The position numbers were made by a program, and so were the translations under genes. This document shows positions 55,343 to 63,714 of a DNA stretch of 64,000 nucleotides, in pieces (position 1 is the stretch's first letter; every line of letters begins with the position of its first letter). The notes under the pieces are model-generated. The model ran no database searches. It had not been told where the DNA came from and saw only the letters and a program-made list of their open reading frames with translations. Source of the DNA: Prevotella nigrescens (lineage in GTDB: Bacteria > Bacteroidota > Bacteroidia > Bacteroidales > Bacteroidaceae); the NCBI RefSeq assembly GCF_031191185.1, contig NZ_CP133465.1, positions 1,236,001 through 1,300,000 of the forward strand. The letters are read 5' to 3'.

Positions 55343-55654
55343 CGAAAAAAAGCCCACTTACAATAAATAAGGCTCTTTAAAGTTTGTTAAGGTGTCGTAT
55401 AGAATTGACAAACATCTTCTAATTATGTTTTTGTATATTTATTATGATGAGACAGGTTTATCCACGAAAATAGTTTGATGGTAATACGTTGAAGCAAAAA
55501 TCCGTTATTTTCATTTTGATACAAACTGCAAAGTTTAACTATTCATAATCTATAAAAAAGCTAAATCAAGGTATTACAGAGTTAAGGTTGTAGAAAAAAC
55601 TACAAATTATAGCTTGTTATGGAAAAAGTAATTGGCGATTTAAGAAGATTATTG

Positions 55655-55662
55655 TAACTTTG
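55655..55662 (+). promoter_or_regulatory. -7 box of the Lrp-family regulator gene
   Basis: TAACTTTG lies 21 bp before the ATG at 55684. Confidence 0.6.
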
Positions 55663-55683
55663 TCTCAAAATTGTTTAACATAA

Positions 55684-56166
55684 ATGGCACATAGAAGTTT
55701 AGATCAATTAGACAGAAAGATTTTACGCCTTATAGCAGAAGATGCACGTATACCTTTCTTGGAAGTAGCGCGCGAATGTAAGGTTAGTGGTGCAGCAATA
55801 CACCAACGGATTCAGAAATTAACAAACTTGGGTATACTTAAAGGTTCTCAATTTATAATCGATCCAGAGAAAATAGGTTATGAGACTTGTGCATATTTGG
55901 GGCTGAATTTGAAAAATCCAGAAAAATTTGATGATGCAGTAGAAGCTTTAAAGAAAATCCCAGAAGTTGTAGAATGTCATTTTACAACTGGCGAATACGA
56001 TTTGTTTATTAAACTCTATGCTCGAAACAACCATCATCTTTTAAACATTATTCATAGCAAACTTCAAGCTTTGGGTCTGTCTCGGAGCGTTAGTTTAATT
56101 TCATATAATGCTGTGATAGATCGTCCTCTTCCAATCAACAGTCTTGCGGTAGGGGGTGCAATCTGA
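55684..56166 (+). CDS. Lrp/AsnC family transcriptional regulator
   Basis: This 160-residue regulator has an N-terminal HTH (LDRKILRLIAEDARIPFLEV, VSGAAIHQRIQKL) and a C-terminal RAM ligand domain (YETCAYLGLNLKNPE, VVECHFTTGEYDLFIKLYAR). It probably senses an amino acid and wraps or bridges DNA. It is divergent from the carboxyltransferase operon 415 bp away; regulation of that operon is possible but not shown. Confidence 0.93.
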   Translation: MAHRSLDQLDRKILRLIAEDARIPFLEVARECKVSGAAIHQRIQKLTNLGILKGSQFIIDPEKIGYETCAYLGLNLKNPEKFDDAVEALKKIPEVVECHFTTGEYDLFIKLYARNNHHLLNIIHSKLQALGLSRSVSLISYNAVIDRPLPINSLAVGGAI

Positions 56167-56273
56167 TTTTTCAGAGATTAATACATAATATATCAGGTAC
56201 TTTTTATCATAAAAATAGTTTGAATAAGCTTTTATATTATTGATAAGGAGTGCTTGAAATATTTCTTTATAAT

Positions 56274-57974
56274 TTATCGTTTTATGAAGAAATATCCAAC
56301 TTTATGCTTCACCTTTCTTTTTGCGGAATGTGCATAAAGTCTATAAGTTCCACACTTTAATTTTGTTATATTTATTACCTCAGCGTTCGAAGGAATAGAA
56401 TATATTTTTGCAATAGTAGTACCTACAAGTGATTCTATGCTAAAATAGCTTATATCCATCTCGTTTGTATTTTTCAATAAAGTTAGATTTTTGCCATCGT
56501 TTGCGAGTAATTTGCTTTCAATATCTTTAGAGACGAGTTTACTTTGCAATGCGTTGCTCTCGTTTCCATACCTGTCCATCGCAGTAATGGCATAAAATTG
56601 TTGTTTTGCTCCTTTATGAATGAAAGAAGTTCCTTGAAACCTTGAAACAATAAGATTATGTGGATTTTTTATGTCTACAGGATAGTTGTTGCTCATATAA
56701 ATATTATAATAAGGTGAATTTCCCCTCCATTCTATTGTTTTTGTTCCTTGTGTACCAATTGATACTACCAACGAATAGCCTCGACTAAAGTTCGGAGTTT
56801 CAGGTTTATTTTTTCTTATCCAAGTTAATGCGGGGGTAAGTGAGGGGGTAGCATTAAATCGTTTTTCAAAGTTATAGATTCCTTGTAAGTTTTCTAACAA
56901 GAATTTGGATCTGAAATGTGCATGCCCCATTCCCAACCATCTACTCACATACATTTCTCTACTTAGTTCAGTAAAACTCAAATTGCCTTCTTTGGGATCA
57001 AGAAAATAAGTTCCAAGTCCTGAAACGATATCGTGCCCATTAGAGTTTTCCACCCAGTCGGCACAAAATGGATAATAATTATCATCACGCCAATATTGCA
57101 TCGGGTATAACTGATCCATTATTCTTGTTTTAACCCACAGTTGGGCATCTTGCGAAACACGGTGCTTGGCATTGTAATTTTTTGAAGAATATCTGCTCAA
57201 ATCATCATATTTGCCAATAGGCGAACAAGAAATCTTGACCCACGGTTTAAGTGCTTTCACTCTTCTATAAACCTCTTTAACAATGTTCGTAACATTTTCT
57301 CTACGTGCTTCGGGAGTATCTCCATTTTTATATGTTGGATACGGCCAACCATCGGGATACCTTATATAATCCAAATTAATACCATCAATATCATAATTTT
57401 GAGTTATTTCTGCACAAATCTCACCTAAATATCTCGCGAACTTAGGATCACCAGGATTTACATAAGCTCCCGTTGAGAAGTTTTTTATGCCAAATCCTTT
57501 CTTTTTCATCTCTTTACAACCTAAAGAATTAGAAGCACCAACTGGCATTGCAGCAATCCATGCATGTATTTCTAATCCGCGCTTATGACATTCTTCAACA
57601 GCAAATGCTAATGGGTCGTAGTTGGGAAGTCCGTTCTCTGTACCAGTTAAACATTTGTCCCAAGGTTCAATGTTAGAAGGATATATTGTAGCTGCACGCA
57701 CGCGAGTTTGCAACAAGACTGTATTAATGTTGGCTGTAACATATTTATCTAAAAGTTCAGTAAGCTCTTCTTTCTGTTTTCGTATACCTTCTTCAGAGTT
57801 TGCTAAAGTTTTAGGCCAATCAAGATTACTTAAAGTAGTTAACCAAACTGCGCGAGTCTCACGTTTCCTTATAAAATTTGTGTCCCAATTCGGATATATA
57901 TCATTTTTTTGTGCAAAACAAATTATTGTAAACCAAATTAATAATAAGAATAATATAAATCTATTTTTATTCAT
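56274..57974 (-). CDS. Glycoside hydrolase-like family 10 (DUF187/GHL10) protein
   Basis: A signal peptide (MNKNRFILFLLLIWFTIICFAQ) is followed by a TIM-barrel of about 320 residues with TRAVWLTTLSNLDWPKT, NINTVLLQTRVRAATIYPS, GLEIHAWIAAMPV and GINLDYIRYPDGWPYPTY. The C-terminus looks like fibronectin-III-like strands (YNIYMSNNYPVDIKNPHN). The family is expected to cut a glycan, possibly peptidoglycan-related, in the periplasm or at the surface; substrate not established. It has 566 residues. Confidence 0.88.
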   Translation of the reverse strand: MNKNRFILFLLLIWFTIICFAQKNDIYPNWDTNFIRKRETRAVWLTTLSNLDWPKTLANSEEGIRKQKEELTELLDKYVTANINTVLLQTRVRAATIYPSNIEPWDKCLTGTENGLPNYDPLAFAVEECHKRGLEIHAWIAAMPVGASNSLGCKEMKKKGFGIKNFSTGAYVNPGDPKFARYLGEICAEITQNYDIDGINLDYIRYPDGWPYPTYKNGDTPEARRENVTNIVKEVYRRVKALKPWVKISCSPIGKYDDLSRYSSKNYNAKHRVSQDAQLWVKTRIMDQLYPMQYWRDDNYYPFCADWVENSNGHDIVSGLGTYFLDPKEGNLSFTELSREMYVSRWLGMGHAHFRSKFLLENLQGIYNFEKRFNATPSLTPALTWIRKNKPETPNFSRGYSLVVSIGTQGTKTIEWRGNSPYYNIYMSNNYPVDIKNPHNLIVSRFQGTSFIHKGAKQQFYAITAMDRYGNESNALQSKLVSKDIESKLLANDGKNLTLLKNTNEMDISYFSIESLVGTTIAKIYSIPSNAEVINITKLKCGTYRLYAHSAKRKVKHKVGYFFIKR

Positions 57975-58027
57975 GTCTTCTTAAACTTTGATTATAGCAA
58001 AAACCATATCCAATTGTAAATGCACTA

Positions 58028-58035
58028 CAAAGATA
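58028..58035 (-). promoter_or_regulatory. -7 box of the GHL10 gene
   Basis: The minus strand reads TATCTTTG, 53 bp before the start codon. Confidence 0.6.
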
Positions 58036-58045
58036 TATAATAATT

Positions 58046-58075
58046 TTTGTAATTCAAATAAATCTGTTACCTTTG
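58046..58075 (+). promoter_or_regulatory. Promoter of the small barrel gene and recR operon
   Basis: TTTG (58046-58049) and TACCTTTG (58068-58075) are spaced 18 bp. It is divergent from and almost touching the GHL10 promoter. Confidence 0.65.
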
Positions 58076-58127
58076 TCAGTGAAATTCAATAATAAACAAA
58101 CTTTATATTTTTAACAATCAGATTTAT

Positions 58128-58622
58128 ATGATGAAGAAGCTATCATTCCTTTTATTAAGCTTAACATTCTCATTGTGTATTCACGCACAATTCCAGGAAG
58201 GTAAGGGCTATATAGGAGCCTCATTGACGGGGTTAAACTTACATTATAATGGACACGATAAGCTTAATGTTGGTCTTGAAGCCAAGATAGGCTATTTGGC
58301 ATGGGATAATATTATGTTGTTGGCCAATGTAAGTGCTGAACATAATGGCTCGGAAGCAGTCGCAGACCATATTTCTGTCGGTGCAGGAGGTCGTTATTAT
58401 ATTACTCAAAATGGTTTATATTTAGGTGCAGGGTGTAAGTTTTTGCATGCTAACCATAGTTATAACGATATGATGATAGGAGCTGAAGTAGGCTATGCGT
58501 TTTTTATAAATCGTTCTGTAACAATTGAACCAGCTTTGTACTATGACCATTCCTTTAAGGATTCAAATTATTCAACAGTAGGACTGAAACTTGGTCTTGG
58601 TATCTATCTTTTCGACGACTAA
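58128..58622 (+). CDS. Small outer membrane beta-barrel protein
   Basis: A signal peptide (MMKKLSFLLLSLTFSLCIHAQ) is followed by about eight amphipathic strands with glycine turns (YIGASLTGLNLHYNGHDK, GAGGRYYITQNGLYLGAGCK, GLKLGLGIYLF). It ends in the Phe-containing terminal strand expected for BAM recognition. The 164 residues fit OmpW/OmpX-sized porin-family proteins. Function unknown. recR follows after 22 bp. Confidence 0.82.
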   Translation: MMKKLSFLLLSLTFSLCIHAQFQEGKGYIGASLTGLNLHYNGHDKLNVGLEAKIGYLAWDNIMLLANVSAEHNGSEAVADHISVGAGGRYYITQNGLYLGAGCKFLHANHSYNDMMIGAEVGYAFFINRSVTIEPALYYDHSFKDSNYSTVGLKLGLGIYLFDD

Positions 58623-58644
58623 GTTTGTATAACGAAGAGTTAAT

Positions 58645-59253
58645 ATGCAGCAATTCCCTTCTCAACTACTTGAAAAAGCTGTTGAAGAATTTTCCAACTT
58701 ACCAGGGGTAGGCAGAAAGACTGCCCTTCGATTTACTTTGCACTTATTGCGTAAAACAAAAGAAGATGTAGATGATTTCACAGAATCTATTTCTACAATG
58801 CGGCATAAAATAAAGTACTGCCATATTTGCCACAATATCTCTGATACCGATACATGTTCTATCTGTACAAATCCACATAGAGACACTTCAACAGTATGTG
58901 TTGTAGAGAATGTACAAGATGTACTTGCTATAGAAAACACACAACAATACAATGGATTATATCACGTATTGGGTGGAATAATTTCTCCGATAGAAGGTAT
59001 TGGTCCAAGCGACTTGGAGATAGATTCACTTGTAGAAAGAGTGAAAGCAGGTGGAATTAATGAAGTTATCCTAGCCTTAGCAAGTACAATGGAAGGGGAT
59101 ACAACAAACTTTTACATATCACGCAAACTGAAAGATTTAGATGTAAAGCTAACAGTAATAGCCCGTGGTATATCTGTTGGGGACGAATTAGAATATACTG
59201 ATGAAATTACGCTCGGAAGAAGTATTTTAAATAGGACTATAATGAATACTTAA
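58645..59253 (+). CDS. recR: Recombination mediator RecR
   Basis: With RecO this helps load RecA at gaps. The Hh[18 protein letters not shown], the four-Cys zinc finger [16 protein letters not shown] and the Toprim domain [16 protein letters not shown] are all intact. It has 202 residues. It begins a run of closely spaced genes (gaps of 4 and 11 bp, then a 1-bp overlap). Confidence 0.95.
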   Translation: MQQFPSQLLEKAVEEFSNLPGVGRKTALRFTLHLLRKTKEDVDDFTESISTMRHKIKYCHICHNISDTDTCSICTNPHRDTSTVCVVENVQDVLAIENTQQYNGLYHVLGGIISPIEGIGPSDLEIDSLVERVKAGGINEVILALASTMEGDTTNFYISRKLKDLDVKLTVIARGISVGDELEYTDEITLGRSILNRTIMNT

Positions 59254-59257
59254 AACT

Positions 59258-59701
59258 ATGAGACAGACACGAAAGACACTTCTAACATTATTAATATTTT
59301 TCTTGTTTCTATTAATTGGGATCATTAGCCTATATGAATCAGCAATTCTTTTACCAGGAAAACTTTCTGGAGATAAAAGTATTGTTTATGTACAAATGAT
59401 TATGCAACTTTCAACATTGGCTCTAATACCAACTGCACTTTATTTGTTTAGGATTCCATATATTAATAAAAATATAACCAGTCCAAATTCGTGGAAAGGA
59501 TTCTTAAGGTGGAGTTCCGTTCGGCTCTGTCTCCTTTGTATCCCGGCTATATTCAATATTCTTTTCTATTATTTGTATGGAGAAGAAATAGGATTCTTTT
59601 ATCTCGCATTAATCCTGACAATTAGCATCTTCTTTATATTCCCGACAAATCATAGATGTAAAGAAGAAAGGATATCCAAGAAAGATAAAATGAATATGTA
59701 A
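59258..59701 (+). CDS. Four-helix membrane protein, unknown function
   Basis: This 147-residue protein has hydrophobic segments near 8-26, 44-63, 86-106 and 112-130, and a basic C-terminal tail (KEERISKKDKMNM). I do not recognise the family. It lies 4 bp after recR and 11 bp before the glycosyltransferase gene, so it is certainly in the same transcript. Confidence 0.65.
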   Translation: MRQTRKTLLTLLIFFLFLLIGIISLYESAILLPGKLSGDKSIVYVQMIMQLSTLALIPTALYLFRIPYINKNITSPNSWKGFLRWSSVRLCLLCIPAIFNILFYYLYGEEIGFFYLALILTISIFFIFPTNHRCKEERISKKDKMNM

Positions 59702-59712
59702 TAGGATAAACC

Positions 59713-60909
59713 ATGAAATTAAGTATCGTAATTGTAAGTTATAATGTAAAATATTATCTTGGACAATGTCTTTTGAGTGTCAAACGTGCCATTGAAGGTA
59801 TTGATGCCGAAGTTATAGTCGTTGATAACCATTCTAAAGATGGCTCTGTAGAATATATTAAGAAAATATTCCCATGGGTAACTTGTATTTCCTCGTTACA
59901 TAATTTAGGATTTGCGCGAGCTAATAATCTTGCCATGCAACAAACGAATAGTGACTATGTCCTGTTGTTAAACCCAGATACTTTCATTGGAGAAAATACA
60001 ATAAACGATACTTTAGGCTTTATGGATAACCATAAAAGCATAGGAGGTTTAGGGGTTACGATGCTTACAACCATTGGGCAACGTGCAAAAGAAAGTCGTA
60101 GAGGCTTTCCCTCCCCTTTGGTCTCATTTTATAAAATGATGGGATTATGTGACCGTTTTCCCAATCACCCCAAATTCGGGCATTATTATATGAGTAATAT
60201 GTCTTGGGATAAACCTGGGAAAATAGAAGTAATTAGTGGTGCTTTCTTTTTAATTCGACATGCTGCATTAGACAAAGTAGGTTTGCTCGATGAAGATTTC
60301 TTCATGTATGGTGAAGATATTGACTTAAGCTATAGACTTTTAAAAGGAGGGTTTGAGAATTGGTTCTTCCCTACTAAGATATTACATTATAAAGGAGAAA
60401 GTACACAACGTTCAAGTTTTCGATACGTTCATGTCTTTTATGCAGCGATGTTAATCTTTTTTCGCAAGCATTATAGTAGTATGAGTTTCTTGTTAAGCAT
60501 TCCCATTAAGATAGCAATTTATTTGAAGGCAACAAGTTCTTTGTTTCAAATGCTTTGTAATAAATCTCGCAAACTCTTAGGTTTTATTCCGCATCCACAT
60601 ATAATAGGGCCGAATTATATTTTTATAGGAAATAAAAATAATATTGATCGTTGCAGGGAAATCGTTAAGAATAGAGGGGTTACGGGGAAATATGTTATAG
60701 GCAATAAGCATAATCTCCCCAATGGACATCTTGATAAGCAAGAACTGATAGAACCCAAAATCTTGAATTATATAGTTTATGATATGGACGCCTATTCATA
60801 TGAAGATGTTCTCTCTATTTTTGCTGTCCAACCGCAGAATAATGTCCACATTGGAACTTATAATCGACACACCGATTGCGTCATAACGGAAAATGAAATT
60901 CTGAAATAA
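59713..60909 (+). CDS. GT2 family glycosyltransferase with C-terminal extension
   Basis: The N-terminal GT-A domain shows LSIVIVSYNVKYYLGQCLLS, EVIVVDNHSKDGSVEY and LNPDTFIG as the DxD-like site. VISGAFFLIRHAALDKVG and EDIDLSYRLLKGGF form the acceptor side, as in rhamnosyltransferases. A membrane-associated amphipathic stretch lies near 245-275. From about 290, an extra domain of roughly 100 residues (IGPNYIFIGNKNNIDRCREI...) has a Rossmann-like look and is not part of the GT2 fold. Its sugar and acceptor are unknown. Confidence 0.88.
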   Translation: MKLSIVIVSYNVKYYLGQCLLSVKRAIEGIDAEVIVVDNHSKDGSVEYIKKIFPWVTCISSLHNLGFARANNLAMQQTNSDYVLLLNPDTFIGENTINDTLGFMDNHKSIGGLGVTMLTTIGQRAKESRRGFPSPLVSFYKMMGLCDRFPNHPKFGHYYMSNMSWDKPGKIEVISGAFFLIRHAALDKVGLLDEDFFMYGEDIDLSYRLLKGGFENWFFPTKILHYKGESTQRSSFRYVHVFYAAMLIFFRKHYSSMSFLLSIPIKIAIYLKATSSLFQMLCNKSRKLLGFIPHPHIIGPNYIFIGNKNNIDRCREIVKNRGVTGKYVIGNKHNLPNGHLDKQELIEPKILNYIVYDMDAYSYEDVLSIFAVQPQNNVHIGTYNRHTDCVITENEILK

Positions 60910-61418
60910 TGGAAATAAAAAAGATAAATCTTCGGGCAATGGAGCCAGAAGATTTAGAGTTTCTTTATGAAATAGAGAATGATGAAAGAATATGGAACAT
61001 CAGCACAACGAATGTTCCATATAGTCGTTATGTACTTCGAAACTATATAGCTAATGCCAAGAATGACTTCTTTGCAGATAATCAAGTTAGACTAATAATT
61101 GAAGATAGTGCAAAACGGAATATAGGAATATTAGATTTGGTTAACTACGACTCCCGACACCAGCGTGCAGAATTAGGGATTGTTATCTTAGAAGAATTTC
61201 GTGGTAAAGGATATGCTTATGCAGCTATTCAAAAGACAATTGAACATGCACGGGAATATTTTCACCTTCACCAGATTTATGCGTTCGTCGATGTCAATAA
61301 TGCAGATTCTATTAAATGTCTTAGATCCGTAGGGTTTCAAGAAGAGGCTTGTCTAAAAGATTGGCTTTTCAAAGAAACAGAATATCATGATGCTTATGTA
61401 ATGCAATTTTTTTTATAA
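60909..61418 (+). CDS. GNAT family N-acetyltransferase
   Basis: This 169-residue RimJ/SpeG-like acetyltransferase starts INLRAMEPEDLEFLYEIEND. Its acetyl-CoA site is GIVILEEFRGKGYAYAAIQK and its C-terminus is NADSIKCLRSVGFQEEACLK. Its ATG overlaps the stop codon of the glycosyltransferase by one base (TAATG), so translation is coupled. Substrate unknown; sugar amine or protein N-terminus are both possible. Confidence 0.9.
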   Translation: MEIKKINLRAMEPEDLEFLYEIENDERIWNISTTNVPYSRYVLRNYIANAKNDFFADNQVRLIIEDSAKRNIGILDLVNYDSRHQRAELGIVILEEFRGKGYAYAAIQKTIEHAREYFHLHQIYAFVDVNNADSIKCLRSVGFQEEACLKDWLFKETEYHDAYVMQFFL

Positions 61419-61433
61419 AAAACAACCATACGT

Positions 61434-61464
61434 TTGGTTATAATAAATAAAATTACTATCTTTG
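61434..61464 (+). promoter_or_regulatory. Promoter of the tRNA-Asp pair
   Basis: TTTG (61434-61437) and TATCTTTG (61457-61464) are spaced 19 bp, 38 bp before the first tRNA. Confidence 0.75.
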
Positions 61465-61502
61465 CACTCGCTAAACAGAAATGTAGTTTGTGCACGTAAT
61501 TA

Positions 61503-61576
61503 GGTGCGTTAGTTCAGATGGTTAGAATGCCTGCCTGTCACGCAGGAGGTCACGAGTTCGAGTCTCGTACGCACCG
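61503..61576 (+). tRNA. tRNA-Asp (GTC), copy 1
   Basis: The gene has acceptor GGTGCGT/ACGCACC, anticodon loop CTGTCAC and T arm CGAGTTCGAGTCTCG. CCA is not encoded. Confidence 0.96.
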
Positions 61577-61602
61577 CAACTATTTTTGGTTTAGTACGCA
61601 TT

Positions 61603-61676
61603 GGTGCGTTAGTTCAGATGGTTAGAATGCCTGCCTGTCACGCAGGAGGTCACGAGTTCGAGTCTCGTACGCACCG
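61603..61676 (+). tRNA. tRNA-Asp (GTC), copy 2
   Basis: This is identical to copy 1 over all 74 bases and starts exactly 100 bp later, in the same transcript. Confidence 0.96.
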
Positions 61677-61723
61677 CTTTAAGTGCTCTGAAAATAGCGT
61701 CAGGGATTTCTAAGGAAAATTGT

Positions 61724-61757
61724 AAATATCATAACTTCAAGGAGTTATGATATTTTT
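61724..61757 (+). terminator. Terminator of the tRNA-Asp operon
   Basis: AAATATCATAACT and AGTTATGATATTT pair perfectly over 13 bp with a 6-base loop, followed by TTTT. Confidence 0.92.
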
Positions 61758-61976
61758 GTTTTATATCACTTCATATTCTCAGAGACCAGTAGATTTTTAG
61801 TGAGGTAAACATACAACTTCATAAGTCTAAAATGAAAGAAACTCTTGTCCATATTTTCTCTTAGGTTAGCCTTAAAAAGTTTTCTCACAAGCCTTCATCT
61901 TGTACAGCCTTAAGTTTCTTGTCAAAATATATGGTACATTCAAGTTTATAAATTTTTAATTTATAGTGGTTTATAG

Positions 61977-62140
61977 GTAACTATTCAGCGATAATAAACA
62001 TTGAATATCAAAAACTTATAAACTTAACATTCTGGCAAAAAGGTTCGAAATGACATTCTTTATTAGAATTTGTCTGTATCTATTTATATAACTTGCTGAT
62101 AATTAATAATAGTTTATACACCTTATCGCTGAATAGTTAC
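61977..62140. mobile_element. MITE-like element, 164 bp
   Basis: Perfect 18-bp inverted repeats gtaactattcagcgataa at 61977-61994 and 62123-62140 are directly flanked by the same 8 bases GTTTATAG at 61969-61976 and 62141-62148. The interior (128 bp) is AT-rich with no open frame. This is the structure of a miniature non-autonomous transposon with its target duplication. No parent transposase with these ends lies in the window. The other parts of 61758-62184 show nothing. Confidence 0.88.
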
Positions 62141-62208
62141 GTTTATAGTAAAAGTGAGGGGTAGTTAAGTTGTTAAATTAGTACTGGTGCAATAAAATTG
62201 CACGGTAA

Positions 62209-63387
62209 TTAAATATCATCAAAAAGAGATCGTTCTTTGACATATTGATTATGAGATGGAAGAGGGTCTTGCTCCGTTATAAGCTCTTTCAAGTTTACTT
62301 TTTCAAGTACTGAAATTCTTATTAAAGTAGCCACCTCTGTTATTGAATATGGGCTTTTGTACTCATGCTTCATCTTGGCAATTAGAAGATATGTGATAAT
62401 TGCAACCCACAGATGGGTGCTTACCGCATTCTTTGAAAATCCCCATAAAGTCTTGACAACAATATTTTGTTTGATCCATTTGAAGAAGACCTCAATATCC
62501 CATCTGTGTCTATAGAGATTTGCAATTTCTAATGCTTCAATCTCAAAGTTATTGGTTATGAATTCGACTTCTTTACCGTTGACTGCATCATAGTAACACA
62601 CTTTTCGGATATGTTCAGGATATAGCTTTCTGGATTTGCATGTAGTTAGGCGTATTGTAAAATCGCCTCTTACTCCAGTGCTTACATCAAAGTCTTCTTT
62701 GTGGTCTACAATCTCATATCGCATGTTGTCTTTTGGACGGCAAATCCAAAATGCACCAGCCTTATGAAATCTGTATAATGCATCAAAGTCCACATATGCC
62801 TTATCCATCATATAAAATGCAAGTGGCTCTGGCTCAATCCTATCCAGTTCGTTACTGTCATGCCATTTGCCGTCTGTAATATGAATGCTGGCAGGAATGC
62901 TTCCATGTAAATCAAGTAATGTGTGCATTTTAACTGCTCCCTTACTGTATTTACCCAAAGCCCAGGTTGCAAGCACTATGCTTGTTGATATTGTTGTGGA
63001 GTCTAAAGCATAAAGTACATTGTCAACAGATACCTCTGACAATTTTGTCTCTGAATACAATGGACGTACTTGTTCAATGAGATATTTGCCCAGTTCCTCG
63101 TATATGTGATAGTTGCGGTTCTCATTGGCTCGAGATAACGAAGAATGAGTGACTGTTTTGCGAATTCCTAAATGATACAATATATTATGATGTGCTGTCA
63201 GGCACATACATATGTCTCTTAAGGAATCACAGCCAGTAATCTGACCGAACAATAAATGTAACAGATGATTATAGCTGTTTAATTCTCTTGAATGTCTATC
63301 ACCTTTATATTTCGTGACAAGTTTATCAAACTGGTAACGAGGAACAAAGTCTATGACTTGAGAGAATATGTACTTTCCAATATTCAT
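62209..63387 (-). CDS. IS4-family transposase, intact
   Basis: This 392-residue DDE transposase has an N-terminal DUF4372-like region (YQFDKLVTKYKGDRHSRELN, LLFGQITGCDSLRDIC). The catalytic sites are ALDSTTI, MMDKAYVDF and NLYRHRWDIEVFFKWIKQN, the last being the Y-(2)-R-(3)-E-(6)-K signature. There are no internal stops. Length and order match the family, so the element may be active. A -7 box lies 21 bp upstream. Confidence 0.94.
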   Translation of the reverse strand: MNIGKYIFSQVIDFVPRYQFDKLVTKYKGDRHSRELNSYNHLLHLLFGQITGCDSLRDICMCLTAHHNILYHLGIRKTVTHSSLSRANENRNYHIYEELGKYLIEQVRPLYSETKLSEVSVDNVLYALDSTTISTSIVLATWALGKYSKGAVKMHTLLDLHGSIPASIHITDGKWHDSNELDRIEPEPLAFYMMDKAYVDFDALYRFHKAGAFWICRPKDNMRYEIVDHKEDFDVSTGVRGDFTIRLTTCKSRKLYPEHIRKVCYYDAVNGKEVEFITNNFEIEALEIANLYRHRWDIEVFFKWIKQNIVVKTLWGFSKNAVSTHLWVAIITYLLIAKMKHEYKSPYSITEVATLIRISVLEKVNLKELITEQDPLPSHNQYVKERSLFDDI

Positions 63388-63407
63388 AATCTTGCAGATT
63401 TAGGCTG

Positions 63408-63415
63408 CAAAATTA
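63408..63415 (-). promoter_or_regulatory. -7 box of the IS4-family transposase
   Basis: The minus strand reads TAATTTTG, inside the element. Confidence 0.5.
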
Positions 63416-63541
63416 CTCTTACCATTTCAAATCAAAAAAACTAAGAACGTTATAACTGATTAAATATCAAATCAATATAGAAGTGGCTTCAATTTTATTG
63501 CACCACCAGTATTGTTAAATAAACAATGCGTCAGTCCAGGT

Positions 63542-63581
63542 AAAATTGTCTTATAGGAAAATAGTCTTATAAGACAATTTT
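63542..63581. repeat. Perfect 14-bp inverted repeat upstream of nadB
   Basis: AAAATTGTCTTATA (63542-63555) and TATAAGACAATTTT (63568-63581) flank a 12-base loop. AGTCTTATA partly repeats the arm inside the loop. It may be an operator or a terminator of a gene now displaced by the IS4 insertion. Confidence 0.8.
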
Positions 63582-63677
63582 GAGAGAATACGCAGCAAGT
63601 ATAAAATACTCACGCATTTCTCGGCAATTTAATTGTAAGTAAAAAGGCTTTGTGTTGGCATATTAAGAAAATATTAT

Positions 63678-63685
63678 TACTTTTG
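63678..63685 (+). promoter_or_regulatory. -7 box of nadB
   Basis: TACTTTTG lies 29 bp before the ATG, with TTGG at the -33 distance (18 bp). Confidence 0.6.
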
Positions 63686-63714
63686 CATCTGTTCTGAAAA
63701 ACTGCAATATTAGC

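Larger units (their letters stand above)
62185..63505 (-). mobile_element. IS4-family insertion sequence, apparently intact
   Basis: A perfect 16-bp inverted repeat tggtgcaataaaattg at 62185-62200 and reversed at 63490-63505 encloses an intact transposase. Length is about 1.32 kb. No clean target duplication is seen. Confidence 0.87.
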
